A DNA stretch of 64,000 nt, taken from Syngnathus acus. Lineage: Eukaryota > Chordata > Actinopteri > Syngnathiformes > Syngnathidae. Shown in pieces: positions 15,213 to 26,867 of the stretch. Position 1 is the stretch's first letter. The number at the start of each line of letters is the position of its first letter. The position numbers and the translations under genes are program-made. The DNA is taken from assembly GCF_901709675.1 (NCBI RefSeq), contig NC_051090.1:5721842-5785841 (forward strand). Reading direction: 5' to 3'. The notes beneath the pieces were generated by a model. That model saw only the letters and a list, made by a program, of their open reading frames with translations. It had not been told where the DNA came from and searched no databases.

Positions 15213-17105
15213 GTAAGACACAAACACTCTCACCATCTAAAAATTAAAAAGAAACATACCTACGACTATTCATTTCCCGTCATATTTGATGCTTCTCACT
15301 CCGTATTGAAGATGGCCCAGTTTTCTTTCTTCTCCTGATGGTTTAAAAAAAAAAAAATTGTAATTGAGAATTTACTTTGAGCAAGCTTTATAGACATGTT
15401 GCTGCTCCAGCCAAGTAAAAAAGGACACGTCTGTGTCATATCTGACCTCTGTCATGACAGGCAGGTTGTCGTGAGGAAGAAGCCACATTGTTCGATGGGC
15501 TTTGGTCCGCTGTCTCTGCAGGAGCTTCCGCAGCAACCTTTTCACTTTACGATCCTTGGGATCGGCACATTTCACCGCTTTTTTGGTGTAAAGGCTGCCC
15601 AAAAAAAAAAAAAAAAATCATACTTATTATAACTGTTTGTCGACAGCATCGTAGAAAATACATACAAGCTCTGTTTCAAGGTTCATTTCACGAAAGCCTG
15701 AATCCGATACAGTTAATGAAACCAAAAGGAATTTGTAGAACTTGAAGAATTCCATGTAAGGTTACATCCCCCTCCCTCATTTCACGCAATATTTTTCTCA
15801 GCGTTGCTGACCCTGACCAAAAGTTTGACTGTGGCCAGACTCTGTTCTATTTACAGACGTCTTGTCATTGCCACATATTTCCTCTCTGACTTTTCTGGCA
15901 ATTACGGGGCTCGCCACAACATCACGACCTGGAACGATGACCGCGGCTCTCAGCCCGGACTCTCGGTAGCATATTTTCCACGCCTGTGCTCAATAGCTCC
16001 AGGAGTGGATAGTTGGAATACTTGCATGATGGCTTGTATACTGCAGTCCGGTCCCTCGGTCTGCACCTCAAACCGCAACACGTCCTTGGTGCGCACCTTG
16101 CCGTGAGAATACAACATGCAGCATTGGACATCCCGTTGCATTTGCACACCTTTACCTGGCAAAAAATAAATTGCTCATATTTTGTTTGTCATAGTGACAT
16201 TTCAATGGATATCATCAGAAATTCAAAATATATTTGTTAGACACGACAATTTGCTGCCCCGAAATTGTGTTGCTAAGTGAAGGTCCGCTATCTGCTTATT
16301 AAATACTGACTTTAGCTAGAAGCGTTCATCCTGTCAGCATGCTTTTTCTTTTTTTTTTTTTTTTGCTGTTTGCCTGTACATTTGCGTGCTTGCAGTTAGC
16401 ATGGGAGCTTGACCGATATACTTACTATACTATACTAACATTCCAACATCCACTTAATACAATTCATATGAAGTTCCATGAACTTTTCGCTTGTGAAATT
16501 GTCAAGTCTCAAACGTACCTGATTGTGGGATTGACTCTAATCCAGGTGGAACAACTGTGAAGTATTTGCGGCTACTTCTGCTCGGTGACGAATGATGTAT
16601 TTTGGTGCAGCAGAGTGTGAACCGCACGTTGTCGCCTACACATATGCGCACAGCTTGAAGGCACAATGGTATCCGTGTGCTGTCCTCTGTGTGACTGTTT
16701 CTGCGTGCATGTGTTATGATGGAAGCTTTGGGCGCAAAATAGGACAGCGGCGCCCGGTTACGCCTCACTGGAATCCAGAGCTCAACCGCTCGTACTTTCG
16801 CTTCCAGCTCTGGAAGCGTCGGGGTTACGAGACGACACCATCGCGTCGGGTGCTGATCGCCGGGGCCGTTTTTCCTCCTCGAGCCCTTCGCGCGAGCCCC
16901 TCTTGTTTACATCCATCGCTGCTCTCACTCCCCCGCCCCCCCCCTCCCTTTTTCCAGATTCGCCATCGCTCTTTCGTCCACACTGTCCACCTGAGGGGTG
17001 CGTGCGATTCATGCGGTATCCTCACACTCGCCGTGTCTTACCTTGCACAGATGCCAGGAGGAGAACAGTCAGGGAGATAACAGTCAACATCTGCAGCATG
17101 AACAT
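15167..17105 (-). CDS. CC chemokine, CCL27/CCL28-like
   Basis: Minus-strand exons 17042-17105, 16026-16155, 15447-15594 and, tentatively, 15167-15175 give 116 residues. Exon 1 codes a hydrophobic signal peptide (MFMLQMLTVISLTVLLLASVQG). Exon 2 carries the adjacent CC pair (DVQCCML) and the third cysteine (GPDC). Exon 3 has the fourth cysteine (KCADPKDRKVKRLL) and a basic C-terminal helix. Intron phases 1 and 2 match the CC chemokine pattern. Chemokines of this type are secreted and attract leukocytes through G-protein-coupled receptors; CCL27/CCL28 act at skin and mucosa through CCR10. Human CCL28 lies beside NIM1K, and nim1k lies 7 kb away here, which supports the call. Intron 2 needs a GC donor (GCAAGT). 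If the last intron is not removed, the protein continues to a stop at 15372, adding about 21 residues. CCL27 versus CCL28 is not resolved. Confidence 0.8.
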
Positions 17106-19777
17106 GATGAGGCCGGCAGAAAGGAGGATGATCTCGTCGCTCACCTCTCTCTCCCTCTATGGCTGCTGCCTCTCTTGTGTGACTCCCTCCCTCTTTTTAT
17201 ACCTCCCTGCCCATCTCTCACTCACTCACTTCCACCACCTCTTTTTTTTTTATCTCACTATCTTTCCCTCCCTCCATCTGATTGTCCAGTTTCATCTTGC
17301 CATATTGTCACACTCCACTCAACACTCCTCACCCGCCTCCTCATGTCTTATCAGAAGATTAAAAATCACTCCACATTCTTTCGCTGTCTCTTGCCTAAAG
17401 TGCCTCACGGGCTTTTTTTTTTTTTTTTTTATGTGGCAGTTCTTTGGATTTTAAAAACATTTAGAAGATAAGACTCTATTTATCTTGGCTGTAGAATATC
17501 ACTACAGCAGGTGTATCCAACTCAACTCTGTCAGGAGCAGGATTTCTGGAAAGCTGTGTTTACTGTGGCATCGCTCAAACTATACTTAGAACCACGCTCG
17601 CTCCAAGAATTTCTGATGTGTTGGATGAGAAATGTGCACAACATGCCATTCAAACCAGAAATGTGAAACCGTATCACAGCTGAGTGCAAGTTTGGCTTGA
17701 ATTTCAGGGACACTTGCAGCTTCTGCCCTTTAAGCTTTTTTGCAGTGTTTAGAAAAATGCTTTTTCCTTTTATGGGCACAACTAAAGCTGAAAAGAATCG
17801 GTACACCCTGTAGAAGAAACTCATTTCGGCCAGTTGTTCCTCAATCTTGTTATTTTCATTATGAGCCGATCGACAAATAATTCCTTTATTCGTGTCGTTT
17901 CCATGAATTTGTGTTAAAATTCGAAATATGAGTGTTTTTGACGTAAAAGGTCATCTTTTGGATATCCTCGTCTTTTTTTTTTTTTTAAGTTTGTTTCATC
18001 TTATTGTGAACCTTTATCAATGTGAGCAAAAGATGCATTTTATCACCCACTGTGGATGTTATTTAAGACCATCCAGGATTCAATTCTGCACTGAGATTTT
18101 TCTGGCAAGAGGAAATGAAAACAAACAAAAGAGTCTTGGCAGCAAGCGTACGGGTATTCCCAGCGTTTGTTTTATGTCTCTTTTGAAAGGTTTGACTCAT
18201 ACGCTAGTGTCACCGTGTAATTATCTTACATTTAGCCAGTTGAATGATTCACATGTTTGGAAAATGTCTTTTCGACCTCACCCTCGGTCTAGCGACGCAC
18301 CGCAAGAATACGCTGGAATCAACAACCGGTCTGTGCTTCAAAACAATATCAGCATATTTGGAAACAAACCAAACTAATTTCTTTTCTGTTAATGTGTTTG
18401 TTGATCCAAATTGGCACAATAAATGCAATGAAACTTAAAGTCACCCCACAAGGCCGTAAAATTCAGATTTTTTTTTTTTTGAGGAAATATGTTTCTATAG
18501 TGTCACTAAACGGCGGAGGTCGGTCGTGTGAGACATGATATTAATTCATTTTTTTCTTTGTTTTTTTGCAGGCACTTATTCCAAATGAAGTAGCATCAAC
18601 AAAGAAAACGAAATTTATCAAGGTATGTCAAGGGCCATCGGAGTTAAGGTAAAGTGTTTCATAGTTTTCTCTTTTGCACTGGTAAGACCGTTAAGAATGG
18701 GCTTCAACTTCGAATATTCCATTGCATTATTTGTAAGCACCCATATGGCATGTTTAATGAGAGCATTGTGGAAGTGCAGATGGTTATTGGCGGACACAAG
18801 GAATCACCATTCACAAATTAAACATGTTTGCTCCCCGGGCAAACCGAGGACCTATTCAGAGAACAAGGCAACGTACGTCCCCCTCAGGGGGGGGGCATTC
18901 TTATTTGAGCCGTGGAAGTGAAACTATGCAGTCGGAGCACCGAAGAGGCGAGGATGGAGTACAAGTATGTCCGTGCATGTGTGTCCACGCATGCGTGTGT
19001 ATGTGGGCACGCGTTGGGGACGGGGGTTCAAGAATTTGACCCAAGAAATCAGGTTGGAATCTCAGCTGCGAAAACATACCTTCCACATGAACACAGGTCT
19101 GCTTGTGAGCCAGAGACATTTTCTACATAGCTCTGCGGCGATTAAAATATCTCCTGTCAAGGTGTGCAGACTCGCAAAAATGCGGGCAATCAAAAATAAA
19201 AGTTACAGCGAGACGCTAATGTGTTCCTCTTAGAGGGGGGTTGCGGTGAGGGGGGAGGGGGGGGGGGCTGCCTCCTGGAGTGGTTGTAGGGCTCAAATCA
19301 CAGCTCTCGTGGTGCCTAAAGAGATCTCGCTGTACCTGGAAGGGATTTCCGAGGGATAAAATGCACAAGGGCAAATAGCTGATCTAATCTTTGCTATGAA
19401 GCAAACAAAGAGGTGCGTGATTCAGAGAACAAGTTATGTGAAATTGAACACAAATAAATTCCACATTCTGGGAATTATTTGGATCAGACAAGAAGCAGCA
19501 TTCTTGTTCCTAATGGGTGTGTTTTCTTGCCTCGGATTGGTCTCTGCGGTTCATGTTCAGCGAGAGGTGCCATAGTTGCACATCAGTGTTTAACCTCAAA
19601 TGACTTGTGCTGTTGAAACAATGCAACATGATGGTTTGAGACCGATGGTAAAAGTCGTATCCGAGAATAGCACGAGTGTCAGGATTTAAAATGAGCCTCC
19701 AAATGAGCCTAAAATGTACGTTTAATTGTTAGTAGGTTCATACTGGTACTGGTATTAGCATCTCTTTATTTGTAAGT
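17106..19777. other. Region upstream of the CCL27/28-like gene
   Basis: Holds a pyrimidine-rich CTCTCC stretch just upstream of the chemokine start (17130-17300), poly-T runs and a G-rich patch at 19235-19268. No coding gene was found except the isolated exon-like segment at 18572-18622. Confidence 0.45.
18572..18622 (+). other. Isolated exon-like segment
   Basis: A 51-base segment is flanked by a strong acceptor (T-rich tract then GCAG) and a strong donor (AAG followed by GTATGT). One frame is open (ALIPNEVASTKKTKFIK). No partner exon could be joined to it and no family is recognised, so it may be an exon of a noncoding transcript or a chance match. Confidence 0.2.
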
Positions 19778-19849
19778 GGCTTGTTGGTCTAGTGGTATGA
19801 TTCTCGCTTCGGGTGTGAGAGGTCCCGGGTTCAAATCCCGGACAAGCCC
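19778..19849 (+). tRNA. tRNA-Pro (anticodon CGG)
   Basis: A 72-base cloverleaf is visible. The 7-bp acceptor stem GGCTTGT/ACAAGCC pairs perfectly. The A box is TGGTCTAGTGGTA, the anticodon stem CTCGC/GTGAG has one G-T pair, and the loop TTCGGGT gives anticodon CGG for proline. The B box GGTTCAAATCC sits in a perfect T stem (CCGGG/CCCGG), and the discriminator is C. The sequence closely follows vertebrate tRNA-Pro. No TTTT terminator is seen within about 60 bases downstream. Confidence 0.92.
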
Positions 19850-22027
19850 TAGCTTAACTTAACTTTGAGTTAACTGATCCATACTTGCAATTTGAACCTG
19901 TTGTCAACAGGTATGAAGTTACCATAATGTTTGTTGTGGTGTATTAGAATCCCACTTTGTCTTTCAAGTCCTGGATGAGGCATCAATCAATTGATCTGCA
20001 CAGTTGAAATAGTTAACCTATTTTGAATGGTAAGTAAATGCACTAAGTTAATTGAGCTACACAGTTTCCTTTTGTTGACATCTTGTGATGCTCATTGGTC
20101 TTGGTGTACTTTAGCAGATTGGTTTGTGATGTCACTAACCCCGCCTTTTTCGGTTTGTGACGCCGCCCAACTCCGCCCTCATTATTCTTAAAACATCCCG
20201 CAGGTGTGGCAGGAGTTCTTTCTCCTCCCTAGATCTGAGTCACAGAAGCGCTTGAGGTTTGACTTCATTCATGTATATAATAGTAACGACTCCCAAAACT
20301 TAGGATCAGACAATTGTGGATGAGCAGGCCGTCTTTCACTTTCTCTGAGATTGATACCAACTCTCTCTAGTAAGTCTATTTTTAGAGTTATTTCCTTCAG
20401 TGTGTGACATATTGTAGCCTTATTTGAGTCATTAGCTTTGCAGCTAACATCCCGGTTGATGTAACCACAATGCTAGCTGTGTGCTGTTTGCTGCTGCCGC
20501 AGTCTTTGTGAGAAACAGTCAAACAGGCCAGCCTTGGCCGTGTTCACCAAACTCCACTCATTCAATGCTAGGCTAACAGGAGACCTTTCTGGTGGAGCCT
20601 GTAATTCCACAACAAGGGGAAATTTCGTTAAAAAATCTGTTTGGTAGGGCGCCCAGAAGAAGGTTGTTGTCATTGTTGCAAAGCCTTTAAAATGAATCCA
20701 TAAAGGCATTTGATGATTTTCTATCAAGTATGGACTGGAATACTTTGGGAAGTTCTGGTTCATGAAGACAAAAGTGATAACCCAATTAGTCCTCAAATCT
20801 TCATTTAGTGAGAGGCTTTTCATTTCACCCTTAATGGAATTTCTATATTGATTGTTGAACTAAAACAATGTCCAGTACTTCAACATGAGATTGTTTTTTT
20901 GTGTGTCAGTAAGACATTCCTCTGTAGGGAGTTGACTGGTGCACCCTTGGAACCAAACATCTGTGATCCTCACGGTTCTGTTTCATCAACGGCCGAAACA
21001 CTAAACCCAGAAAATCAGCTTAAATACACTCAGACATTTATTTGGAAAATTCAGAGTGTAACAACTTGACTGTGCCTCGAGTGTGAACGATGTGTTTAAC
21101 GAATGCGGTCAGCAAGAACAACACACAGGGAGATCCTCGAACATTCCTAACACAAACTTGAAACTTGTGAGGTTTTTCCTCGGTGTCACACAACAGTTGC
21201 TGTGTGGTTCTAAAGCCAAATTATACCAATTTTTAATCTGTATCATTTGTTTTTCCATTGGCAACCAAAAAATCCAAAAATGACAGTGACCCAAATTGTT
21301 CATAAAAAGGGACACTTGTAGATAGTCCAGTGGTCTTGTGTCACTCTTTGTATTTTTAACCCGATCCTAAAATCTAAATATGATTGAAAACTGAAACAAA
21401 CAAATTATGCTCTTTTGTGTTTACATTTTAAATACAAGCATGAATCTTAGTGATGCAAAAACGTACGATCAGCACCTTGGACAGCGAACGGTTTAGTGAA
21501 GAAAAAAATGTTCACCTGGGTTGATGGTAAACATCTCAACTATTGAATCCATAATGTGAGCACCAGTGTTTACCTTGGGTAAATCCATTTCAAATAATCA
21601 TCAATTCACATTTTTTAAGTACGTTACGAATATAGTGCCACATCGGTGATATTATGTTCTAATTAGTATTGTAAAAAATCACAAGCTATCCAAACTTATA
21701 TCAGAAGGAAAACTTGCAGTGCAATTATTATTATACTAACAATGCATTAACTCACTCTAATAGAAAAAAAAGGTAGTCAGGAACTTTGATTTATTTCACA
21801 GGATAGCAACATTTCATCAATATATACAAACTAATGTACACCTGTAATGGCCACACAAATGTAAAGAATGACATCTCTGCATCACAAACACTTTGTAGAA
21901 AACCAGACATAAATATCGAAATTCTGAAAAAACATAGCAGAGATTTTTACATTGTATCACGTCCATAAAAATGAAAAAAGTTTATTGGATGGTTTTGATT
22001 TGGTGTTTTCATCTCCTGAAGTACCAT
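19850..22027. other. Intergenic region between tRNA-Pro and pole4
   Basis: No supported gene. Two AATAAA signals in minus-strand orientation (near 21978 and 21789) lie just past the pole4 stop codon and probably end its transcript. Small AT-rich tracts only otherwise. Confidence 0.5.
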
Positions 22028-23371
22028 TCAATCTAGCGCGCCTGTAAAAAAACCCAGAAAAGTCATTAATTATAGAACAGAATTAAATAACATTGTCTTG
22101 AATTGTTATGGGGTAAAAAGCTCACCTTCCAGAAATGCAAATTCGTCAATGGCCTCAATTGCGTTGTCTGCAGAAGAGACAATCAGGTGCACAAAATATG
22201 CAAGTTTTATCAAATGTTTGGCCTTTTAAGAACTAATAAAACTCAGTTTTCATTGAACAACCGGGAGATTTCTTAAATTGGATCTTGTTTGATCTTGCAA
22301 GTGTACCTAATATTTTTGACTGATCGGTTATTCTTTTTGTGCACTTACCCAGGTCTTTTCTTTGCAATGTCTTTCTCTTACCCTGCTGTGCATATACCAT
22401 TGCGTCCTTTGCGATCATTTCAACAAACAATTCCTGTGGGACAAACAATTGGGTCAAAAACTAGTGAAAAAAAACACTTGCATTTTCAGTATAGTGGCTG
22501 TATATAAAATTTGTAGTTAGTTTATTCCTTAATTAGAACTACTCAGTTAGATGGTTTGCTGTGAGAGATCATACATATTCATGTGTGATAGGAAAATGTG
22601 AAATTCTTTTGGTAAATGAGTAAATACATAACAGGATTAGTGTAGTGAAATGAAACATCAAAAGTTATCATTGTCCATTCATTTCAGTTTTCATAACAAA
22701 TCAAACTCAAGTTTGTTTGCACACTTCAGAAGTTGTAAAATAACTTAAATTATTTTGTCTTTATAAATTCTTTCAGCGCCTATGTTGTTGTATCGCTAAT
22801 AGTACAGACATTCATCTGCCAGCAGAGGGCGCTTTCGCTTAATAAAATAGTATTCAACATGGGCAATAGAAATGATGTCTACGAATTTGCACTTATTTTT
22901 CCGTTGTTTGCTCCATTGGAATTAAGTACTCTTTCGGTTCGCACATATATAACATGCATTTGCTCCCTTGTACCAACTAATGGACGAATTGTGTAAAACG
23001 AGATCGTCGTGGGAAATCACGTTAATTCACGCCGCAACATCTTAATATCGCGAGACTGAATCTCCACGACAACCACAAGGAATAGCAATGCTTGATTGAT
23101 CTTTTTTTGTTTGTTTGGGATTTAATACCGTGGCTTTAGCGATGATAAAGACAGACTCCTGGCTGGCGAGGGACACGTCTGGGTCGGTCTTCATCAAGGC
23201 CTTGATGCGGGTCAGGGGTAGCTTGGACAGCCGGTTGTGGCCCACGGTGGCCGCGGGGCCCGTCGCCTGCTGCTCCTCTGGCGCCTCGGCCGCACGGCTC
23301 TCTTCGTCGCTAGCGCAGTGGTCGGCTTCGTGGTCTGCATGGGTGACGGGTACCGCCATCGTGGCTGCCAT
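22028..23371 (-). CDS. pole4: DNA polymerase epsilon subunit 4 (histone-fold)
   Basis: Minus-strand exons 23129-23371, 22349-22433, 22126-22167 and 22028-22041 join in frame (phases 0, 1, 1) to give 127 residues; the human protein has 117. POLE4 is a small histone-fold subunit that pairs with POLE3 in the leading-strand DNA polymerase epsilon and aids chromatin binding. Seen: an acidic, Ala/Glu-rich N-terminal tail (residues 1-45), then the histone fold beginning RLSKLPLTRIKALMKTDPDV, continuing ELFVEMIAKDA and QQGKRKTLQRKDL, and ending NAIEAIDEFAFLEGALD, all very close to the mammalian protein. The ATG at 23371 is used because it opens the conserved Met-Ala-Ala start; a second Met lies four codons on. 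Several CCAAT boxes lie upstream. Confidence 0.95.
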
Positions 23372-23510
23372 TTTCTCTTTTTCTTCGACTGTTGTTAAAT
23401 TTGACTGTAAACTAAGGCAAAACTGTGCTTATGCCGCGACATGTCACTGATGACAACAGAAGAGGCGCACCAGCATGTGCTTCCGCTTTCGCTGAGCTCC
23501 AAGCGCGCTG

Positions 23511-23610
23511 ATTGGTCAGAATGCTTCGCGTATGTCCCGCCTTTTCCTCTCCCGCCAACACAATAGTTCTCAACGATTGGCTAAATTGGAAACCAGAATT
23601 TTACGATTGG
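23511..23610 (-). promoter_or_regulatory. Cluster of CCAAT boxes upstream of pole4
   Basis: ATTGG on the plus strand (CCAAT on the gene strand) occurs at 23511, 23576, 23585 and 23606, the outer ones in the NF-Y-type context GATTGG. They lie 140-240 bases upstream of the pole4 start codon. A GC-rich stretch at 23463-23560 adds CpG sites. NF-Y clusters are typical of replication genes; the binding itself is inferred. Confidence 0.5.
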
Positions 23611-24023
23611 TTAGAATCGGACATCAAATAAGGTTTTGTTTGTTTGGCGTACTACAAGAAAGGTTGAAAGGTAAGTTCATACATGCTGAATAGAAATGTA
23701 TTTCATTTACATAATGTCGCAAAGTGTACATATTTTCAGGCATTTGTTTAATATTGTCACTGAACTTAATGATATAGTAATACCTTTCTTTGATTTATAA
23801 CGGTTGAATCATGAAACCTTCTGTTATGAACCATCAGCTTTCTAGTTAAAATTAAATAAATAACGCTCCAAAATTGATTATGCAGCATTTTCATACTTGC
23901 AGCTGCTGCCAGAGCCAATGAGCAGTTCCCTAATACACTGCGTTAATAGGATTGAGGCTCATCTAATGAAGCTGCATTCACCATGTCCAGTCACAGTCAG
24001 GTGTTAGCAGCCTGAGGGACAGC

Positions 24024-26867
24024 ATGAAGAATTCGCAGCATGCAGGTACATTTATTTCTGGCTGGTATATAGTTTTTAGTTTCACCCCAATATTTACTCT
24101 AGAAGTATTTCCATTGTGTGGTTGATTTGCTTTTGGTTCAATACCTAAAAGATCCACAAAGGGGCGCCTTTGAAATAAAATTGTGCAGGGAAAAACAACT
24201 TTGTTAAAAATAAATGCACATTTAGTTTGTCCTTACTGACGTTCTGTTAGAAAATATAGAAATATGAAACAAATACTTGATTCAAATTCGTTGTAATCAT
24301 CTATTTTTGTTATTTATGTATTGTGAATAGATTTCTTGCAATGTATCAGTTGCCACGAATCTGCTATCGTCATTATCTTTGGCAAAATATGACAATATCG
24401 TGAGAAAAGACAATTTGTTGGCGGTTGTAACACATTTTAGTTCTATATTGTTGAAAAAGATGTACAAAAATGAAATTGCATCAACAATGTCAGGACTACT
24501 GTCTGTAGGAAATGTAAATATTAGCGTTCACTTTGGATTTTCTCACATTGGCTTGTATTGGTCGACCAGAGGTCATTGCTCTTTTTAAACAACACAACCT
24601 TGAGTAACATACAATTACATACTTTACAAAATGCAACAAATGGAAAAAAAAAGACTAACTCTCTTCTTTTGTGACCTGACTTCCAGTCCCTACAGGCTTC
24701 CGTAATTAGAAGAGACACACTAATGCTGCATCTAAAATAGTAAATCCTTGCCATTTTGAGGACTGACTGTACTACAGACTAATTTTAACCCACGGTCATA
24801 CTGGACACACTGATTGCTGCATAAGCTTGATGTCATTATAGAGCCTGTTCTAAGTTCTAACAAACCTTTGGTTGAATTTTGTACAAAAATTGCAGTATAC
24901 GTTTTCAAACGTGTCCCTGCTGTGTCCTCTCTCCAAAAGCCATCAAAACTAAACTGTGGCCCAAGCCGAAAGCAACTAAAAAACCCAAAGATGAGTCCCC
25001 CTCGAAGATGGAGAAGACGTGCACGGCGTCAACCTCGACAGCCTCCGCTGTTGCTTCTGCCGCCGCCGCCGCAAAAGGTTCCCCCCCGCAGCTGAGCGAG
25101 GCCGAGAGGATACGCCTGACGCCCTTTGAGAGGGTGGTCTACGAAATGGCCCACAATGAAAGGATGGTGAACGACCTCATCCTCGGCCGCAGGGTTGGAT
25201 TCTACGAGCTGCGGGGGGAGATTGGCCAGGGGAACTTTTCATCAGTCAGACTTGGCATCCATGCTTTGACCAAAGGTCTGTTACTTTTATCTCCTTTATT
25301 TATTCTCCCAAACAGTTTTGTGCCTCTATGTTGCGTTCAACTGTCAGATTGAAAATGTATTTTTGAATTGGTTGTACAGAGGAAAGTATTTTAGATTGTG
25401 ACAGAAAAGACCTACATTTGCTCTCCTGTGCCTTTTCCAGAGAGGGTGGCTGTCAAGATCATGGAAAAGCAAAGCAAGGTGGATAAAGGTCCCCATCCTT
25501 TCATCTCCTCGGAGATCCACTGCATGGAAAAGCTGTGCCACCCCAACGTGGTGCGTCTGTACGAGGTGATGGAAACGAGCAGAAAGATGTATCTGGTGAT
25601 GGAGTACGGCAGTGGCGGCGACCTGTTCGCTCGCGTCACCACCAGGGGAAAGCTTAGCGACCTGGAGGCTAAGCTGATTTTTGCCCAAGTGGTCTCTGCT
25701 GTGAAACACATGGTGAGCATTAGTCACAATCTCACACTTTAGGCACCGTACACTCGCACGCAATCCGCAAAACAAACCATTTGTGTGCTCTGTGAAAGTG
25801 GTCAATAACAACTGTCTTAAAAGTCGAGTCTTAAAACTAAAGTCTAAAACCAGACAACAAGGATCTGTGGGATATTTATTTGTCATACACATATCACTGC
25901 TCAGAAATGTGTTCATAAGAGACAAAAGCAGCAAGCTATGCTAACCTCATTTAGAAGCTTCACTGTACATGATGAGTAAGAAGATACTTTGCAAGGATAG
26001 CAAAATAGAACAAAGCCTGAGTGTCAATGTACAAAACTCAGCCAAGAAAAGTGCAAAAGTGAAAGTGAGTGCGATCGAGTGAAAACACTGACGTGTTCCT
26101 GTGTGACGTTCCAGCATGAGAAGAACATCATCCACAGGGACCTGAAAGCTGAGAACATCTTCTACACCACCAGCTACTGCATCAAGGTGGGTGACTTTGG
26201 TTTCAGCAAAGAGAGCGCGCCCAACGAGCTGCTCACCAATTTCTGCGGCTCGCCGCCGTACGCCGCGCCTGAACTCTTTCGCGAAAAAGGATACATGGGC
26301 TGCTATTCGGACATCTGGGCTTTAGGTATTGTTCTGTACTTCATGGTGACCGCCACGTTGCCTTTCTACGGGGACAATTTGAGCAGGCTGAAGCGTTGCA
26401 TTCTCCAAGGGGCCTACAGCATCCCCACGTATGTGCCCGACGATTGCCAGCTCGTCATCAAGGGCTTGTTACGGCCCGTACCTGTGGACCGCTCATCACT
26501 CGCCCAAGTTTCGGACGGCGCTTGGTTGAAGGGAATCCATTACCCAGACCCGTATGTGCCCCTGCCCTTAGTCCCGGCGCACTTGGTTCAGGCCACTGAT
26601 GCTCTGTGCGTGGAAGAAAAGGAAGTGAAGACTCTGCTGTCAGACTTGGGCATCGTAGCTGTTCACTTGCAAAACAATCCCTGCTTGGACTCAAAGAGCC
26701 CGCTTACCGGAACCTACCGCATCCTCCTACACCGGGTCCAGAAGAGAAGGTCCGTGGAGGCCGTCGGCTATGGGGCACATCGCCCCGACGAGTATAATAG
26801 TCAGGCACGGTGGTGCGTCGCGTCAATGGACAAACGTAACCCATCAGAAGTCTGTATTATACTCTAA
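24024..26867 (+). CDS. nim1k: Serine/threonine-protein kinase NIM1
   Basis: Exons 24024-24045 (tentative start), 24940-25275, 25441-25712 and 26115-26867 join in frame (phases 1, 1, 0) to 460 residues; human NIM1K has 436. NIM1 is an AMPK-related kinase. Seen: glycine loop [11 protein letters not shown] (about 100-110), ATP-binding Lys in VAVK (125), catalytic loop HRDLKAEN (217-224), DFG (237-239) and AAPE (260-263), followed by the family's C-terminal region ([13 protein letters not shown]) and a terminal CIIL. Residues 9-58 are a low-complexity Lys/Pro then Ala/Ser-rich leader. The activation loop reads [12 protein letters not shown], so the position just before FCGSPPY, normally the LKB1-phosphorylated Thr, is Asn, with a Thr one residue earlier. 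The first exon is inferred from a good ATG, matching phase and donor, but its acceptor partner (CCAAAAG) is weak. Upstream noncoding exons are not resolved. Confidence 0.93.

Noticed and set aside
16592-17080. 162-codon plus-strand frame
   Set aside because: It runs antisense across the chemokine first exon and intron with no splice or family support.
23115-23450. 111-codon plus-strand frame
   Set aside because: It is the antisense of pole4 exon 1.
25344-25934. 196-codon minus-strand frame
   Set aside because: It is the antisense of nim1k exon 3 plus intron sequence.
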